From Neisseria shayeganii 871 (GTDB lineage: Bacteria; Pseudomonadota; Gammaproteobacteria; Burkholderiales; Neisseriaceae), in contig NZ_JH164926.1 in the NCBI RefSeq assembly GCF_000226875.1, positions 1,261,868-1,325,867 on the forward strand: a DNA stretch of 64,000 nt. Direction: 5' to 3'. The translations under genes and the position numbers were made by a program. Shown piece by piece: positions 24,481-32,517 of this stretch. Under the pieces are notes generated by a model. The model was not told where the DNA came from and ran no database searches. It was given only the letters and a program-made list of their open reading frames with translations. Positions within the stretch are counted from its first letter, which is position 1. The number at the start of each line of letters is the position of its first letter.

Positions 24481-25734
24481 TCAGCCGCGCACCCGTTCGA
24501 TTAAGGCGCCCACTTTGCCCAACTTCTCTTCGATGTGTTCGTAACCGCGGTCGAGGTGGTAAATGCGCTCGACCACGGTTTCGCCGTCGGCCACCAGGCC
24601 GGCAATCACCAGGCTGGCCGAAGCGCGCAAATCGGTGGCCATCACAGTGGCGCCGGAAAGTTTTTCCACGCCTTTGATCATGGCGGTATTGCCTTCGGCG
24701 GTGATTTGGGCGCCCATGCGGTTGAGCTCGGGCACGTGCATGAAGCGGTTTTCAAAAATGGTTTCCACCACGCGGCTGCTGCCTTCGGCCACGGCGTTCA
24801 TGGCCATAAACTGCGCCTGCATATCGGTGGGGAAACCGGGATGCGGCACGGTGCGGATGTCCACCGCTTTCGGGCGTTGGCGCATATCGATGGCGATCCA
24901 GTCGTCGCCGGCTTCAATCACGGCGCCGGCTTCCACCAGTTTGTCCAACACCACCTCCATGGTTTTCGGCGCGGCGTTGCGCAGCACCACATGGCCGCCG
25001 GTCATGGCAACGGCGCAGAGGAAGGTGCCGGTTTCGATGCGGTCGGCCACCACGCTGTGGGTGCAGCCGTGCAGTTTTTCCACACCCTCCACCGTCATCA
25101 CCGGCGTGCCGATGCCGCGGATTTTGGCGCCCATCTTTACCAAGCATTCGGCCAAATCCACTACTTCGGGTTCAATGGCGCAATTTTCCAAAACGGTGGT
25201 GCCTTCGGCCAACGTGGCGGCCATCAGCAGGTTTTCGGTGCCGCCCACGGTGACCATGTCCATCACCACGCGTGCGCCTTTCAGCTTGCCGCTGGCTTTT
25301 ACATAGCCGTGCTCGATGGTGATGGTGGCGCCCATGGCCTCCAGCCCTTTCAGGTGTTGGTCAACCGGGCGCGAGCCGATGGCGCAGCCGCCGGGCAGGC
25401 TGACTTCGGCATGGCCGAAACGCGCCAGGGTGGGGCCGAGCACCAGAATCGAGGCGCGCATGGTTTTCACCAGCTCGTAAGGGGCGCAGGTGTTGTTGAC
25501 CGTACCGCCATTGATGTAAAACGCGCTTACCCCGTCGCTTTCCACCTGTGCGCCCATGCCTTGCAGCAGTTTGTGGGTGGTTTTCACGTCGGCCAGCATG
25601 GGCACGTTTTTCAAGTGGAGGATGTCTTCGGTCAGCAGGCCGGCGCACATCAGCGGTAGGGCGGCGTTTTTGGCGCCGGAAATGGTGATTTCGCCGTTGA
25701 GGGGGCCGTTGCCGGTGATTTTCAGTTTGTCCAC
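24481..25734 (-). CDS. murA: UDP-N-acetylglucosamine 1-carboxyvinyltransferase
   Basis: A 417-residue cytoplasmic enzyme of the first committed step of peptidoglycan synthesis, the target of fosfomycin. It opens with the family's MDKL.I.G and ISGAKNAALP. The active-site cysteine is present in PGGCAIGSRPVDQHL. The start appears to be GTG at 25732-25734, the family position, without a strong ribosome site. A GAGACC-family element and a DUS lie upstream, between it and hpf. Confidence 0.96.
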   Translation of the reverse strand: MDKLKITGNGPLNGEITISGAKNAALPLMCAGLLTEDILHLKNVPMLADVKTTHKLLQGMGAQVESDGVSAFYINGGTVNNTCAPYELVKTMRASILVLGPTLARFGHAEVSLPGGCAIGSRPVDQHLKGLEAMGATITIEHGYVKASGKLKGARVVMDMVTVGGTENLLMAATLAEGTTVLENCAIEPEVVDLAECLVKMGAKIRGIGTPVMTVEGVEKLHGCTHSVVADRIETGTFLCAVAMTGGHVVLRNAAPKTMEVVLDKLVEAGAVIEAGDDWIAIDMRQRPKAVDIRTVPHPGFPTDMQAQFMAMNAVAEGSSRVVETIFENRFMHVPELNRMGAQITAEGNTAMIKGVEKLSGATVMATDLRASASLVIAGLVADGETVVERIYHLDRGYEHIEEKLGKVGALIERVRG

Positions 25735-25804
25735 GGTGTGTCTCGGTAACTAAGGGTTGGGCCGGAATGCGGCGCGGTGTGGGTGGTTTGTTTTCAGGTA
25801 GCCT

Positions 25805-25984
25805 GAGACCTTTGCAAAACCCCCATCTGCGGCGCATTTCTGCGTTGTGCGTTTATGCCCTATGGGTACTGCTCGCTCGCCTATCTAGATGATATGTCTG
25901 TCCCACAGGGATTCCTGACGTTCACGCTCGCTGCGCTGCTACGCCTTGAACTGCATCCACATCTGGGGCTTTTGCAAAGGTCTC
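25805..25984. repeat. GAGACC-family MITE, long form (180 bp)
   Basis: Starts GAGACCTTTGCAAAACCCCC immediately after a DUS (25792-25804) and ends GCTTTTGCAAAGGTCTC. AGCCT is directly repeated on both sides (25800-25804 and 25985-25989). Confidence 0.88.
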
Positions 25985-26081
25985 AGCCTGTAGGGCATTG
26001 CTGAAAAAACGGCGGATTATAAAGCGGTTTGCCCGCCTTGTGGGGCGGGCGGAAAATTTTTACATCGGGCAAACAGACGGC

Positions 26082-26108
26082 AAAACAGGCTGCTTCGGCA
26101 GCCTGTGA
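26082..26108 (-). terminator. Terminator after hpf
   Basis: On the minus strand, ACAGGCTGC-CGAA-GCAGCCTGT followed by TTTG. It lies 14 bases after the hpf stop and closes the kdsC-lpt-rpoN-hpf unit. Confidence 0.8.
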
Positions 26109-26121
26109 AAGGGGAGGGCGC

Positions 26122-26445
26122 TTAAGATTCGGCGCTCAGTTTGCCGCTGGATTCGGCGCGGTGGTCGTGGGTTTTTTCTTTGTGTTTGAGCACCGCACGG
26201 TCGAGTTTGTCGGCCAGTAAATCGATGGCGGCATACATGTCTTTATCGGTTTGATCGATGTGCAGGTCTTTGCCCGCCATGTGCCAATCCACTTCTGCTT
26301 TCTGCACCAGTTTGTCCACCGAGAGGGTAACGGTGGCGGAAATCACATTGTCGCTGTGCCGCATGATGCGCTCGAGTTTGCTGCGGATGTAGTCTTTCAG
26401 CGCGTCGGTCACTTCGATGTTGATGCCGTTGATTTTCAGATTCAT
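26122..26445 (-). CDS. hpf: Ribosome hibernation promoting factor, short form
   Basis: A 107-residue protein of the YhbH/HPF family that binds the small ribosomal subunit in slow growth. It opens with 'NLKINGINIEVTDALKDYI.SKLERI' and has DMYAAIDLLADKLDRAVLKHKEK. No long-form dimerisation domain follows. AAGGAGT lies upstream of the ATG. The position directly after rpoN is conserved in proteobacteria. Confidence 0.95.
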   Translation of the reverse strand: MNLKINGINIEVTDALKDYIRSKLERIMRHSDNVISATVTLSVDKLVQKAEVDWHMAGKDLHIDQTDKDMYAAIDLLADKLDRAVLKHKEKTHDHRAESSGKLSAES

Positions 26446-26497
26446 AGCAGACTCCTTCGAGGGGTTGTGCCTGCCTGGCGGCGCGCAAACCGGGGAA

Positions 26498-27871
26498 CTA
26501 CGGCTGTTTGCGTTTACGTTGGTGGGCAGGCGGGAAATTCATCTCTTCGCGGTATTTGGCTACGGTACGGCGGGCCAGCGTCATGCCCTGCAGGGCGAGG
26601 CGGTCGGCGATGGCTTGGTCTGAGAGCGGCTTGGCTTTGTTTTCCGAGGCAAACAGGCTTTCCATCACGGCTTTCACCGCGCCGGCGCTCACGCCCTGTT
26701 CGTCTTCTTCGTCGGCGTAAACGGCGGCTTGGCTGAAGAAGTAGCGTAACGGAAATACGCCTTGCGGGCAAGCCAGATATTTTTGGTTGACGGCGCGCGA
26801 TACGGTGCTTTCGGCCAGGCCCAATTCTTGGGCGGTGTCTTTGATGGTCATCGGCACCAGGCCGATGGCGCCGAATTGGAAGAAGTCGGCCTGTTTTTCC
26901 AGAATGATGTCGGCCAGACGCAGCACGGTGCTTTTGCGCTGCTCCAATGAGAGCAGCAGGGTTTTGGCTTCGGCGAGTTTCTGCTTGAGTTCGGGCGCGC
27001 TGCCGCCGCATTCGCCGAGCAGTTCGCAGTATTCGCGGTTGAGCCGAACCTGCGGCCAGGCCTGGCGGTAGGCGCCGGTTTTCCATTCGCCGGTTTCTTC
27101 ATCGGGACGGATCCACACATCAGGCTCGATGTATTCGGTGTGGCCGGCGGCGGCATAGCCGTAGGCGGGAAAAGGGTTGAGCGAAGACACCAGCGCTTGG
27201 GCGGCTTCGATGGTGGCGGTGCTGTATTGGGGATGCTGTTTGCGTACCTGCGGGGCGAGGGTGATTTTGCCTACGTCGTTCAGGTAGCCCTGCACCAGTT
27301 TGACGGCGCAGAACACGGTTTCGCACGGTTCGCGGCGGGCCAGCTGTAAGAGTAGCGATTCGGCCAAGTCGCGTGCGCCGGTGCCGGGCGGGTCGAAGCG
27401 CTGGAGCTGTTGCAGGGCGGCGGCCAAGTCTGCTTCGTCCAGCATCCATTCCAGCGGCGAATGCTCCACAATCTCTTCAAGGCTTTCTTTCAGGTAGCCT
27501 TGGTCGTCGAGGTAGTCGATCAGCAGGTGTACCCTTGCGGCTTCTTCGCGATCCAGCGGATGTTCGCACACCTGCTCGTGCAGCAGGCGGCGGAAGTCGG
27601 CTTCGTCGGCCACGGTGGCCCACAAATCGCTTTCTTCGCCGCTGCTGATTTTGCGGGTAATCGGCACGGCGGCGGAGTAGTGGATTTCGGGCTGGCCGCT
27701 GTCGGCGTCGCCCGTTTCGGCGCGCTCCAGCAGGGGGTTGTCTTCCAGCCAGGATTCCACTTCTTCAGCCAGCTCCTGCGAAGACATGTGCAGCACGCGC
27801 AAAGACTGCTGCTGCTTTTGGTTGAGCAGCTGGGTTTGGCGGAGTTTGAGTTTGACCGCTTGCGTTGTCAT
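26498..27871 (-). CDS. rpoN: RNA polymerase sigma-54 factor
   Basis: A 457-residue sigma factor for -24/-12 promoters. The Gln/Leu-rich region I is present at the N terminus (LKLRQTQLLNQKQQQSLRVL). An acidic region II follows, and the core-binding and DNA-binding domains end in the RpoN box, ARRTVAKYREE, near residue 436. All three regions are present, so it looks functional. It lies between lptB and hpf in the conserved order, 17 bases after lptB. An internal DUS (27488-27500) encodes part of 'GYLKES'. Confidence 0.95.
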   Translation of the reverse strand: MTTQAVKLKLRQTQLLNQKQQQSLRVLHMSSQELAEEVESWLEDNPLLERAETGDADSGQPEIHYSAAVPITRKISSGEESDLWATVADEADFRRLLHEQVCEHPLDREEAARVHLLIDYLDDQGYLKESLEEIVEHSPLEWMLDEADLAAALQQLQRFDPPGTGARDLAESLLLQLARREPCETVFCAVKLVQGYLNDVGKITLAPQVRKQHPQYSTATIEAAQALVSSLNPFPAYGYAAAGHTEYIEPDVWIRPDEETGEWKTGAYRQAWPQVRLNREYCELLGECGGSAPELKQKLAEAKTLLLSLEQRKSTVLRLADIILEKQADFFQFGAIGLVPMTIKDTAQELGLAESTVSRAVNQKYLACPQGVFPLRYFFSQAAVYADEEDEQGVSAGAVKAVMESLFASENKAKPLSDQAIADRLALQGMTLARRTVAKYREEMNFPPAHQRKRKQP

Positions 27872-27888
27872 AACCGGCTACCTGAAAC

Positions 27889-28632
27889 TCAATAATCGAA
27901 GTTTTCGCCCAAATACACGGCGCGGACTTCGTCGTTGTTGACCAGGTCTTCGGGGCGGCCGTCGGCCAGCACGCGGCCTTCGCTGATGATGTAGGCTCGG
28001 TCGCAGATGCGCAGGGTTTCGCGCACGTTGTGGTCGGTAATCAGCACGCCGATGCCGCGCTGTTTGAGGAAACCGATGATGTTTTGGATGTCGATGACCG
28101 CAATCGGATCGACGCCGGCAAAGGGTTCGTCGAGCAGGATGAAGCGCGGGTTCATAGCCAGCACGCGGGCAATCTCCACCCGGCGGCGTTCGCCGCCCGA
28201 CAATGCAGGCGCGGGGCTGCGGCGCAGGTGGCCGATGTTGAGGTCGGCCAAGAGGCCGTTGAGGGTGTCTTCGATGCGGGCAGGGTTGCTTTCGTGCAGC
28301 TCGAGAATGGCGCGGATGTTTTCTTCCACCGTCATTTTGCGGAAGATGGAGGCTTCCTGCGGCAGATAGCCCAGCCCGAGGCGGGCGCGCTGGTAAACCG
28401 TCATGTGCCGGAGCCGGTGGCCGTCCAGACCGATTTCGCCGGCATCGGCGGCCACGAGGCCGACAATCATGTAGAAGCTGGTGGTTTTGCCCGCGCCGTT
28501 GGGGCCGAGCAGGCCGACCACTTCGCCGCTGCTGATGTCGAGCGAAAAGTCTTTCACCACTTGGCGTTGCTTGAAGCTTTTCTGCAGTTGCCGCACGCTC
28601 AGGCGGCTGCCGGGTGTTGTCGGCACATTCAT
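27889..28632 (-). CDS. lptB: LPS export ABC transporter ATP-binding protein
   Basis: A 247-residue ATPase that powers extraction of lipopolysaccharide from the inner membrane with LptFG. Walker A GPNGAGKTT, signature LSGGERRR, Walker B FILLDEPFAGVDP and the switch His in LITDHNVRETL are all in place. It follows lptA; the 94-base gap holds an inverted DUS pair. It precedes rpoN closely. Confidence 0.96.
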   Translation of the reverse strand: MNVPTTPGSRLSVRQLQKSFKQRQVVKDFSLDISSGEVVGLLGPNGAGKTTSFYMIVGLVAADAGEIGLDGHRLRHMTVYQRARLGLGYLPQEASIFRKMTVEENIRAILELHESNPARIEDTLNGLLADLNIGHLRRSPAPALSGGERRRVEIARVLAMNPRFILLDEPFAGVDPIAVIDIQNIIGFLKQRGIGVLITDHNVRETLRICDRAYIISEGRVLADGRPEDLVNNDEVRAVYLGENFDY

Positions 28633-28667
28633 GATTGGTTTCCCGTTATTTTGATTTTGGTCTTGTC

Positions 28668-28717
28668 GGGCTACCTGAAAGCCTGTTGCCGCCGGTCGGC
28701 GTGTTTTCAGGTAGCCT
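28668..28717. repeat. Inverted DUS pair between lptA and lptB
   Basis: GGGCTACCTGAAA and TTTCAGGTAGCCT face each other across a 23-base spacer. A hairpin is possible, but the loop is long, so strong termination inside the lpt unit is not certain. Confidence 0.55.
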
Positions 28718-28726
28718 GCTGCGGCA

Positions 28727-29239
28727 TCAGTTTTGCGGCTGGATGGTGATGCTGACGCGGCCGCGGTTGGCGTTGTTTTTGCTGCCGCCCATCACGGTAT
28801 ACACCTCGGTGCGGGTGTTGTAGGTGATGGTTTCGCCGCGCGCATTGTCGCCGCCGCGCTCCAGGCGGGCGTTGCCGCTGAGTTTCACGATGCCGGTGGC
28901 CGACTGGTATTCCACCCGGTTGGCCTGCCCCTTCACGTGGCCTTGGCGGTCGAGCTGCTGGCCGAACTGCACCGGGCTGCCGGTGGCGGTGATGGTTTGG
29001 GTGCCGCTGGCGGCGCGCACCACGCGGACTTTGCCGGCGTGGATATACATGGTTCCCTGTTTGATGACCACGTTGCCGGAAAATTCGGTGCTTTGGTTGC
29101 CTTGATCCAGCGAGCCTTGGTCGGCCTCGATTTGGATGGGCTGGTTGCGGTCGGAGGTGAGTGCGTGTGCGGGCAGAACGGCGGCCAACAGCAGAACGCA
29201 CAGCAGGCGGGGCTTAAGGATGGTCGGTTTGCGGGTCAT
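28727..29239 (-). CDS. lptA: LPS transport periplasmic protein LptA
   Basis: A 170-residue protein with a signal peptide (LLCVLLLAAVLPAHA, cleavage near residue 26) and an OstA-like beta-jellyroll: 'IQIEADQGSLDQ' then STEFSGNVVIKQGTMYIHAGKV. It bridges the periplasm between LptC and LptD. The start lies 26 bases inside the end of lptC, indicating translational coupling. Confidence 0.94.
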   Translation of the reverse strand: MTRKPTILKPRLLCVLLLAAVLPAHALTSDRNQPIQIEADQGSLDQGNQSTEFSGNVVIKQGTMYIHAGKVRVVRAASGTQTITATGSPVQFGQQLDRQGHVKGQANRVEYQSATGIVKLSGNARLERGGDNARGETITYNTRTEVYTVMGGSKNNANRGRVSITIQPQN

Positions 29240-29798
29240 AAATCACGGCCTTTATGCGTGAAGAGAGGTTGAGGCGTCTGGCGGCATGATCGTACACCAT
29301 GCCTTGCGCGGTGCCGTGCGAGGCGCCGTAGCGGTAGCGCACCCAGTCTTCGGTTCGGGCGGTTTGGGTGTCGGTGTCGATGGTTAGGGTGTCGGTTTCC
29401 ATGCGGCCGGCGGGCGAATCGGCGGTGGCGGGTTTCACCAGCACCACGCCGCCGCTGAGGGCCACTGTTTCGTGGTCGTTCACATAATGCGCCTGCGCGG
29501 CCTGAACGCGGTAGTGCTCGCCGCTGTGGGGGGCGAACACGATATCGGGCTTGGCCAGATAGGCGTCTGAGCGGGCCGGAAACTGCCAGGCGCGCTCGGC
29601 GGTTAACTGCTCGGCCACCGCGCCGTCGGCGCCGAAACGCTTGGCCTGGATGCCGAAAATTTCATATTGCGGCTCGTGCGGACTGAGCGCCACTTCTTCG
29701 GTTTCCAGCTGGCTCACGCGGTCGAGCCAGAAGCTGACGCCGCCCAAAGCCAGGGCCAACATCAGCGGAAACCACCAGCCGGCCAGTTTCTTCATCAT
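29214..29798 (-). CDS. lptC: LPS export protein LptC
   Basis: A 194-residue protein with a single N-terminal membrane anchor (about 5-24, WWFPLMLALALGGVSFWL) and a periplasmic jellyroll domain with the LptC pattern, including 'FAPHSGEHYRVQAAQAHYVNDHETVALSGGVVL'. It receives LPS from LptBFG and passes it to LptA. The ATG at 29798 overlaps the kdsC stop by a few bases; a second ATG follows directly. Confidence 0.92.
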   Translation of the reverse strand: MMKKLAGWWFPLMLALALGGVSFWLDRVSQLETEEVALSPHEPQYEIFGIQAKRFGADGAVAEQLTAERAWQFPARSDAYLAKPDIVFAPHSGEHYRVQAAQAHYVNDHETVALSGGVVLVKPATADSPAGRMETDTLTIDTDTQTARTEDWVRYRYGASHGTAQGMVYDHAARRLNLSSRIKAVIYDPQTDHP

Positions 29799-30331
29799 TG
29801 CGTGTAGCGCTCCAAAGCGGGTTTCAGGTAGCCCTGCGCTTCCATGATCAGGTCGCACAGTTCGCGCACCGCGCCGGCACCGGCCGGGCGGGCGGTGGTG
29901 TAAACGGCATAGTGTTTGACGAAATCGTGCGCTTCCGGCACCGCCACCGGCAGCCCGCACCGCACCATCACCGGCAAATCCACCACATCGTCGCCGATAT
30001 AAGCACATTCGTGCTCGGCCACGCCGGAGGCGGCGCGCAGCGCTTCATAAGCGGCGCGTTTGTCGCTGATGCCTTTGAAATAGTGGCCGATGCCCAAAGC
30101 ACGCACCCGCACGCCCACCGAAGGCGCATCGCGGCCGGTGATGATGGCGGTTTGCACGCCGTTTTGCTGCAGCATTTTGATGCCGTGGCCGTCGAGCGTG
30201 TGGAAGGCTTTGATTTCTTCGCCGTTGTCGCGGATAAAAATGCGGCCGTCGGTTAACACGCCGTCCACGTCCATAATCAGCAGTTTGATGGCGGCGGCAC
30301 GGCGGCGCAGTTCGTCGGGCAGAGGGTTCAT
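29795..30331 (-). CDS. kdsC: 3-deoxy-D-manno-octulosonate 8-phosphate phosphatase
   Basis: A 178-residue HAD-type phosphatase producing Kdo for LPS. The nucleophile motif DVDGVLTDG lies near residues 20-28, and motif III and IV residues are in KRAAYEAL and YIGDDVVDLPVM. The start at 30331 gives the usual family length; the longer frame to 30388 adds an unrelated stretch containing a DUS. It heads the kdsC-lptC-lptA-lptB unit. Confidence 0.95.
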   Translation of the reverse strand: MNPLPDELRRRAAAIKLLIMDVDGVLTDGRIFIRDNGEEIKAFHTLDGHGIKMLQQNGVQTAIITGRDAPSVGVRVRALGIGHYFKGISDKRAAYEALRAASGVAEHECAYIGDDVVDLPVMVRCGLPVAVPEAHDFVKHYAVYTTARPAGAGAVRELCDLIMEAQGYLKPALERYTQ

Positions 30332-30560
30332 CGTCAGGCACGGGTTGGGGCGGGTTTCAGGTAGCCCATCATACCACGGACGCCGCACAAAACCGGCACT
30401 TCGGGCAAAGCGAAGCGCCGTCTTAACGCCAAGCGTAGGCGATATTTACAAAAATTGACCGAACGCGCGTTTCTGAAGTATAAACGCAAAGTTTGGCGGC
30501 GGTCGGCCCGACGCGCCCCCACACACCTTTTCAAACAACAACCCACGAGGTTATTGCATC

Positions 30561-32078
30561 ATGAATCCCATGTACATCACCTTCGGTGTGTATCTGGTGG
30601 CCGTTTTGCTCATCGGCTTGGCCGCCTATTTCTCCACCCGCAATTTTGACGACTACATTTTGGGCGGCCGCAGCTTGGGCCCCTTCGTGACCGCCATGTC
30701 GGCCGGCGCTTCCGATATGTCCGGCTGGCTGCTGATGGGTCTGCCCGGCGCGATTTACGCTTCCGGCTTGGCCGAAGCTTGGATTGCCATCGGCCTCACC
30801 GTGGGCGCTTATTTCAACTGGCTCTTGGTGGCCGGCCGTCTGCGCGTGCACACCGAATACAACAACAACGCCCTTACCCTGCCCGAATACTTCTTCCACC
30901 GTTTCGGCGCACAGGGCAAAGCGATGAAGGTAATCTCCGCCGCCATCATCCTGTTTTTCTTCACCATCTATTGCGCTTCCGGTGTGGTGGCGGGCGCCCG
31001 TCTGTTCCAGAGCCTGTTTACCGATATGTCTTACCAGCAGGCGCTGTGGCTCGGCGCCGGCGCCACCATTGCCTACACCTTCATCGGCGGTTTCTTGGCG
31101 GTGAGCTGGACCGACACCGTGCAGGCCACGCTGATGATTTTCGCCCTGATCCTGACCCCGATTATGGTGTACCTGAGCTTGGGCGGTGCGGATGAAATGA
31201 GCGCCGCCATCCAAGCCGCCGCTGTGGCCGCCAACACCGAATACGGCAGCCTGCTCACCGGCACCACCTTGGTCGGCATTATTTCCACTGCCGCCTGGGG
31301 CTTGGGCTATTTCGGCCAGCCGCACATTCTGGCGCGCTTCATGGCCGCCGAAAACGTGAAATCGCTCACCAGCGCCCGCCGCATCGGCATGACTTGGATG
31401 GTGTTTTGCTTGGCCGGGGCCGTGGCCGTGGGCTATTTCGGTATCGCCTACTTCGGCGCCAACCCCGAACAGGCGGCCGCCATGCAGGGCAACAACGAGC
31501 GCGTGTTCATCGCCTTGGCCACCCTGCTGTTCAACCCGTGGATTGCCGGCGTGATTTTGTCTGCCATTCTGGCTGCGGTGATGTCCACCTTGTCCTGCCA
31601 GCTTTTGGTGTGCTCCAGCGCCATCACCGAAGACTTCTATAAAGGCTTCCTGCGCCCCAACGCCGCCCAGAAAGAGCTGGTGTGGGTGGGCCGCATCATG
31701 GTGTTGGCCGTGGCCGTAATCGCCATCCTGCTGGCCGCCGACCCCGACAGCAAAGTGCTGCGCCTGGTGTCTTACGCCTGGGCCGGCTTCGGTGCCGCCT
31801 TCGGCCCGGTGGTGATTCTGTCGGTGTTCTGGAAGCGCATGACCGCCAACGGCGCACTGGCCGGCATGATTACCGGTGCCGTGGTGGTGGTGCTGTGGGC
31901 GGAAAAAGTGAATCCCGCCCTGAAAGCGGCCAATCTGCAAACCATGTATGAAATCGTGCCCGGCTTCATCGCCTGCGCCATTGCCGTGGTGGCCGTTTCC
32001 CTGCTCGGCAAAGCGCCCAGCCAAGAGGTTCAGGAACGCTTCGAACAAGCCGACCGCGACTACCATGCCGCCAAATAA
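30561..32078 (+). CDS. putP: Sodium/proline symporter
   Basis: A 505-residue inner-membrane transporter of the solute:sodium symporter family with about 13 hydrophobic segments. Characteristic parts are GGRSLGPFVTAMSAGASDMSGW and 'WGLGYFGQPHILARFMA'. It takes up proline with Na+. GAGG lies ten bases upstream of the ATG. It lies directly upstream of putA, and the two should supply and degrade proline together. Confidence 0.95.
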   Translation: MNPMYITFGVYLVAVLLIGLAAYFSTRNFDDYILGGRSLGPFVTAMSAGASDMSGWLLMGLPGAIYASGLAEAWIAIGLTVGAYFNWLLVAGRLRVHTEYNNNALTLPEYFFHRFGAQGKAMKVISAAIILFFFTIYCASGVVAGARLFQSLFTDMSYQQALWLGAGATIAYTFIGGFLAVSWTDTVQATLMIFALILTPIMVYLSLGGADEMSAAIQAAAVAANTEYGSLLTGTTLVGIISTAAWGLGYFGQPHILARFMAAENVKSLTSARRIGMTWMVFCLAGAVAVGYFGIAYFGANPEQAAAMQGNNERVFIALATLLFNPWIAGVILSAILAAVMSTLSCQLLVCSSAITEDFYKGFLRPNAAQKELVWVGRIMVLAVAVIAILLAADPDSKVLRLVSYAWAGFGAAFGPVVILSVFWKRMTANGALAGMITGAVVVVLWAEKVNPALKAANLQTMYEIVPGFIACAIAVVAVSLLGKAPSQEVQERFEQADRDYHAAK

Positions 32079-32100
32079 ATCGGCCGTTTGATGATGTGCT

Positions 32101-32142
32101 CAGGCTACCTGAAACCGCAATAGGTGGGTTTCAGGTAGCCTG
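32101..32142. terminator. Inverted DUS pair after putP
   Basis: CAGGCTACCTGAAACC and GGGTTTCAGGTAGCCTG form a 16-bp stem, 23 bases after the putP stop. Confidence 0.75.
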
Positions 32143-32263
32143 ATTGGCATTCAGGTCAGCCAAACAGGCGGCAAAACTTTGCCTTCCATCAAGCCCGCAA
32201 ACATCGGTTTGGTTTATCATATCCACCTGATTTTCGCCTGAATGGCGGCCTCAAATTCAAGCT

Positions 32264-32447
32264 GAGACCTTTGCAAAACCCCCAGATGTGGATGCAGTTC
32301 AAGGCGTAGCAGCGCAGCGAGCGTGAACGCCAGGAATCCCTGTGGGACAGACATATCATGAAGATAGGCAAGCGAGCGAGCAGTACCCATAGGGCATAAA
32401 CGCACAACGCAGAAATGCGCCGCAGATGAGGGTTTTGCAAAGGTCTC
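32264..32447. repeat. GAGACC-family MITE, full form (184 bp)
   Basis: Reverse orientation relative to the copy at 15175. Ends GAGACCTTTGCAAAACCCCC and GGTTTTGCAAAGGTCTC. The right end abuts a DUS variant (AGGCTACCCGAAA, 32448-32460). Confidence 0.88.
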
Positions 32448-32517
32448 AGGCTACCCGAAACCCAGCCGAGCGCTTTCAGGTAGCCCATTTCCCGCACTCT
32501 ACATCACGGAGATTCCC

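Noticed and set aside
30531..32066. Minus-strand open frame (about 511 codons) opposite putP
   Set aside because: Gly/His/Gln-rich shadow of the putP codons; putP is unmistakable on the other strand.
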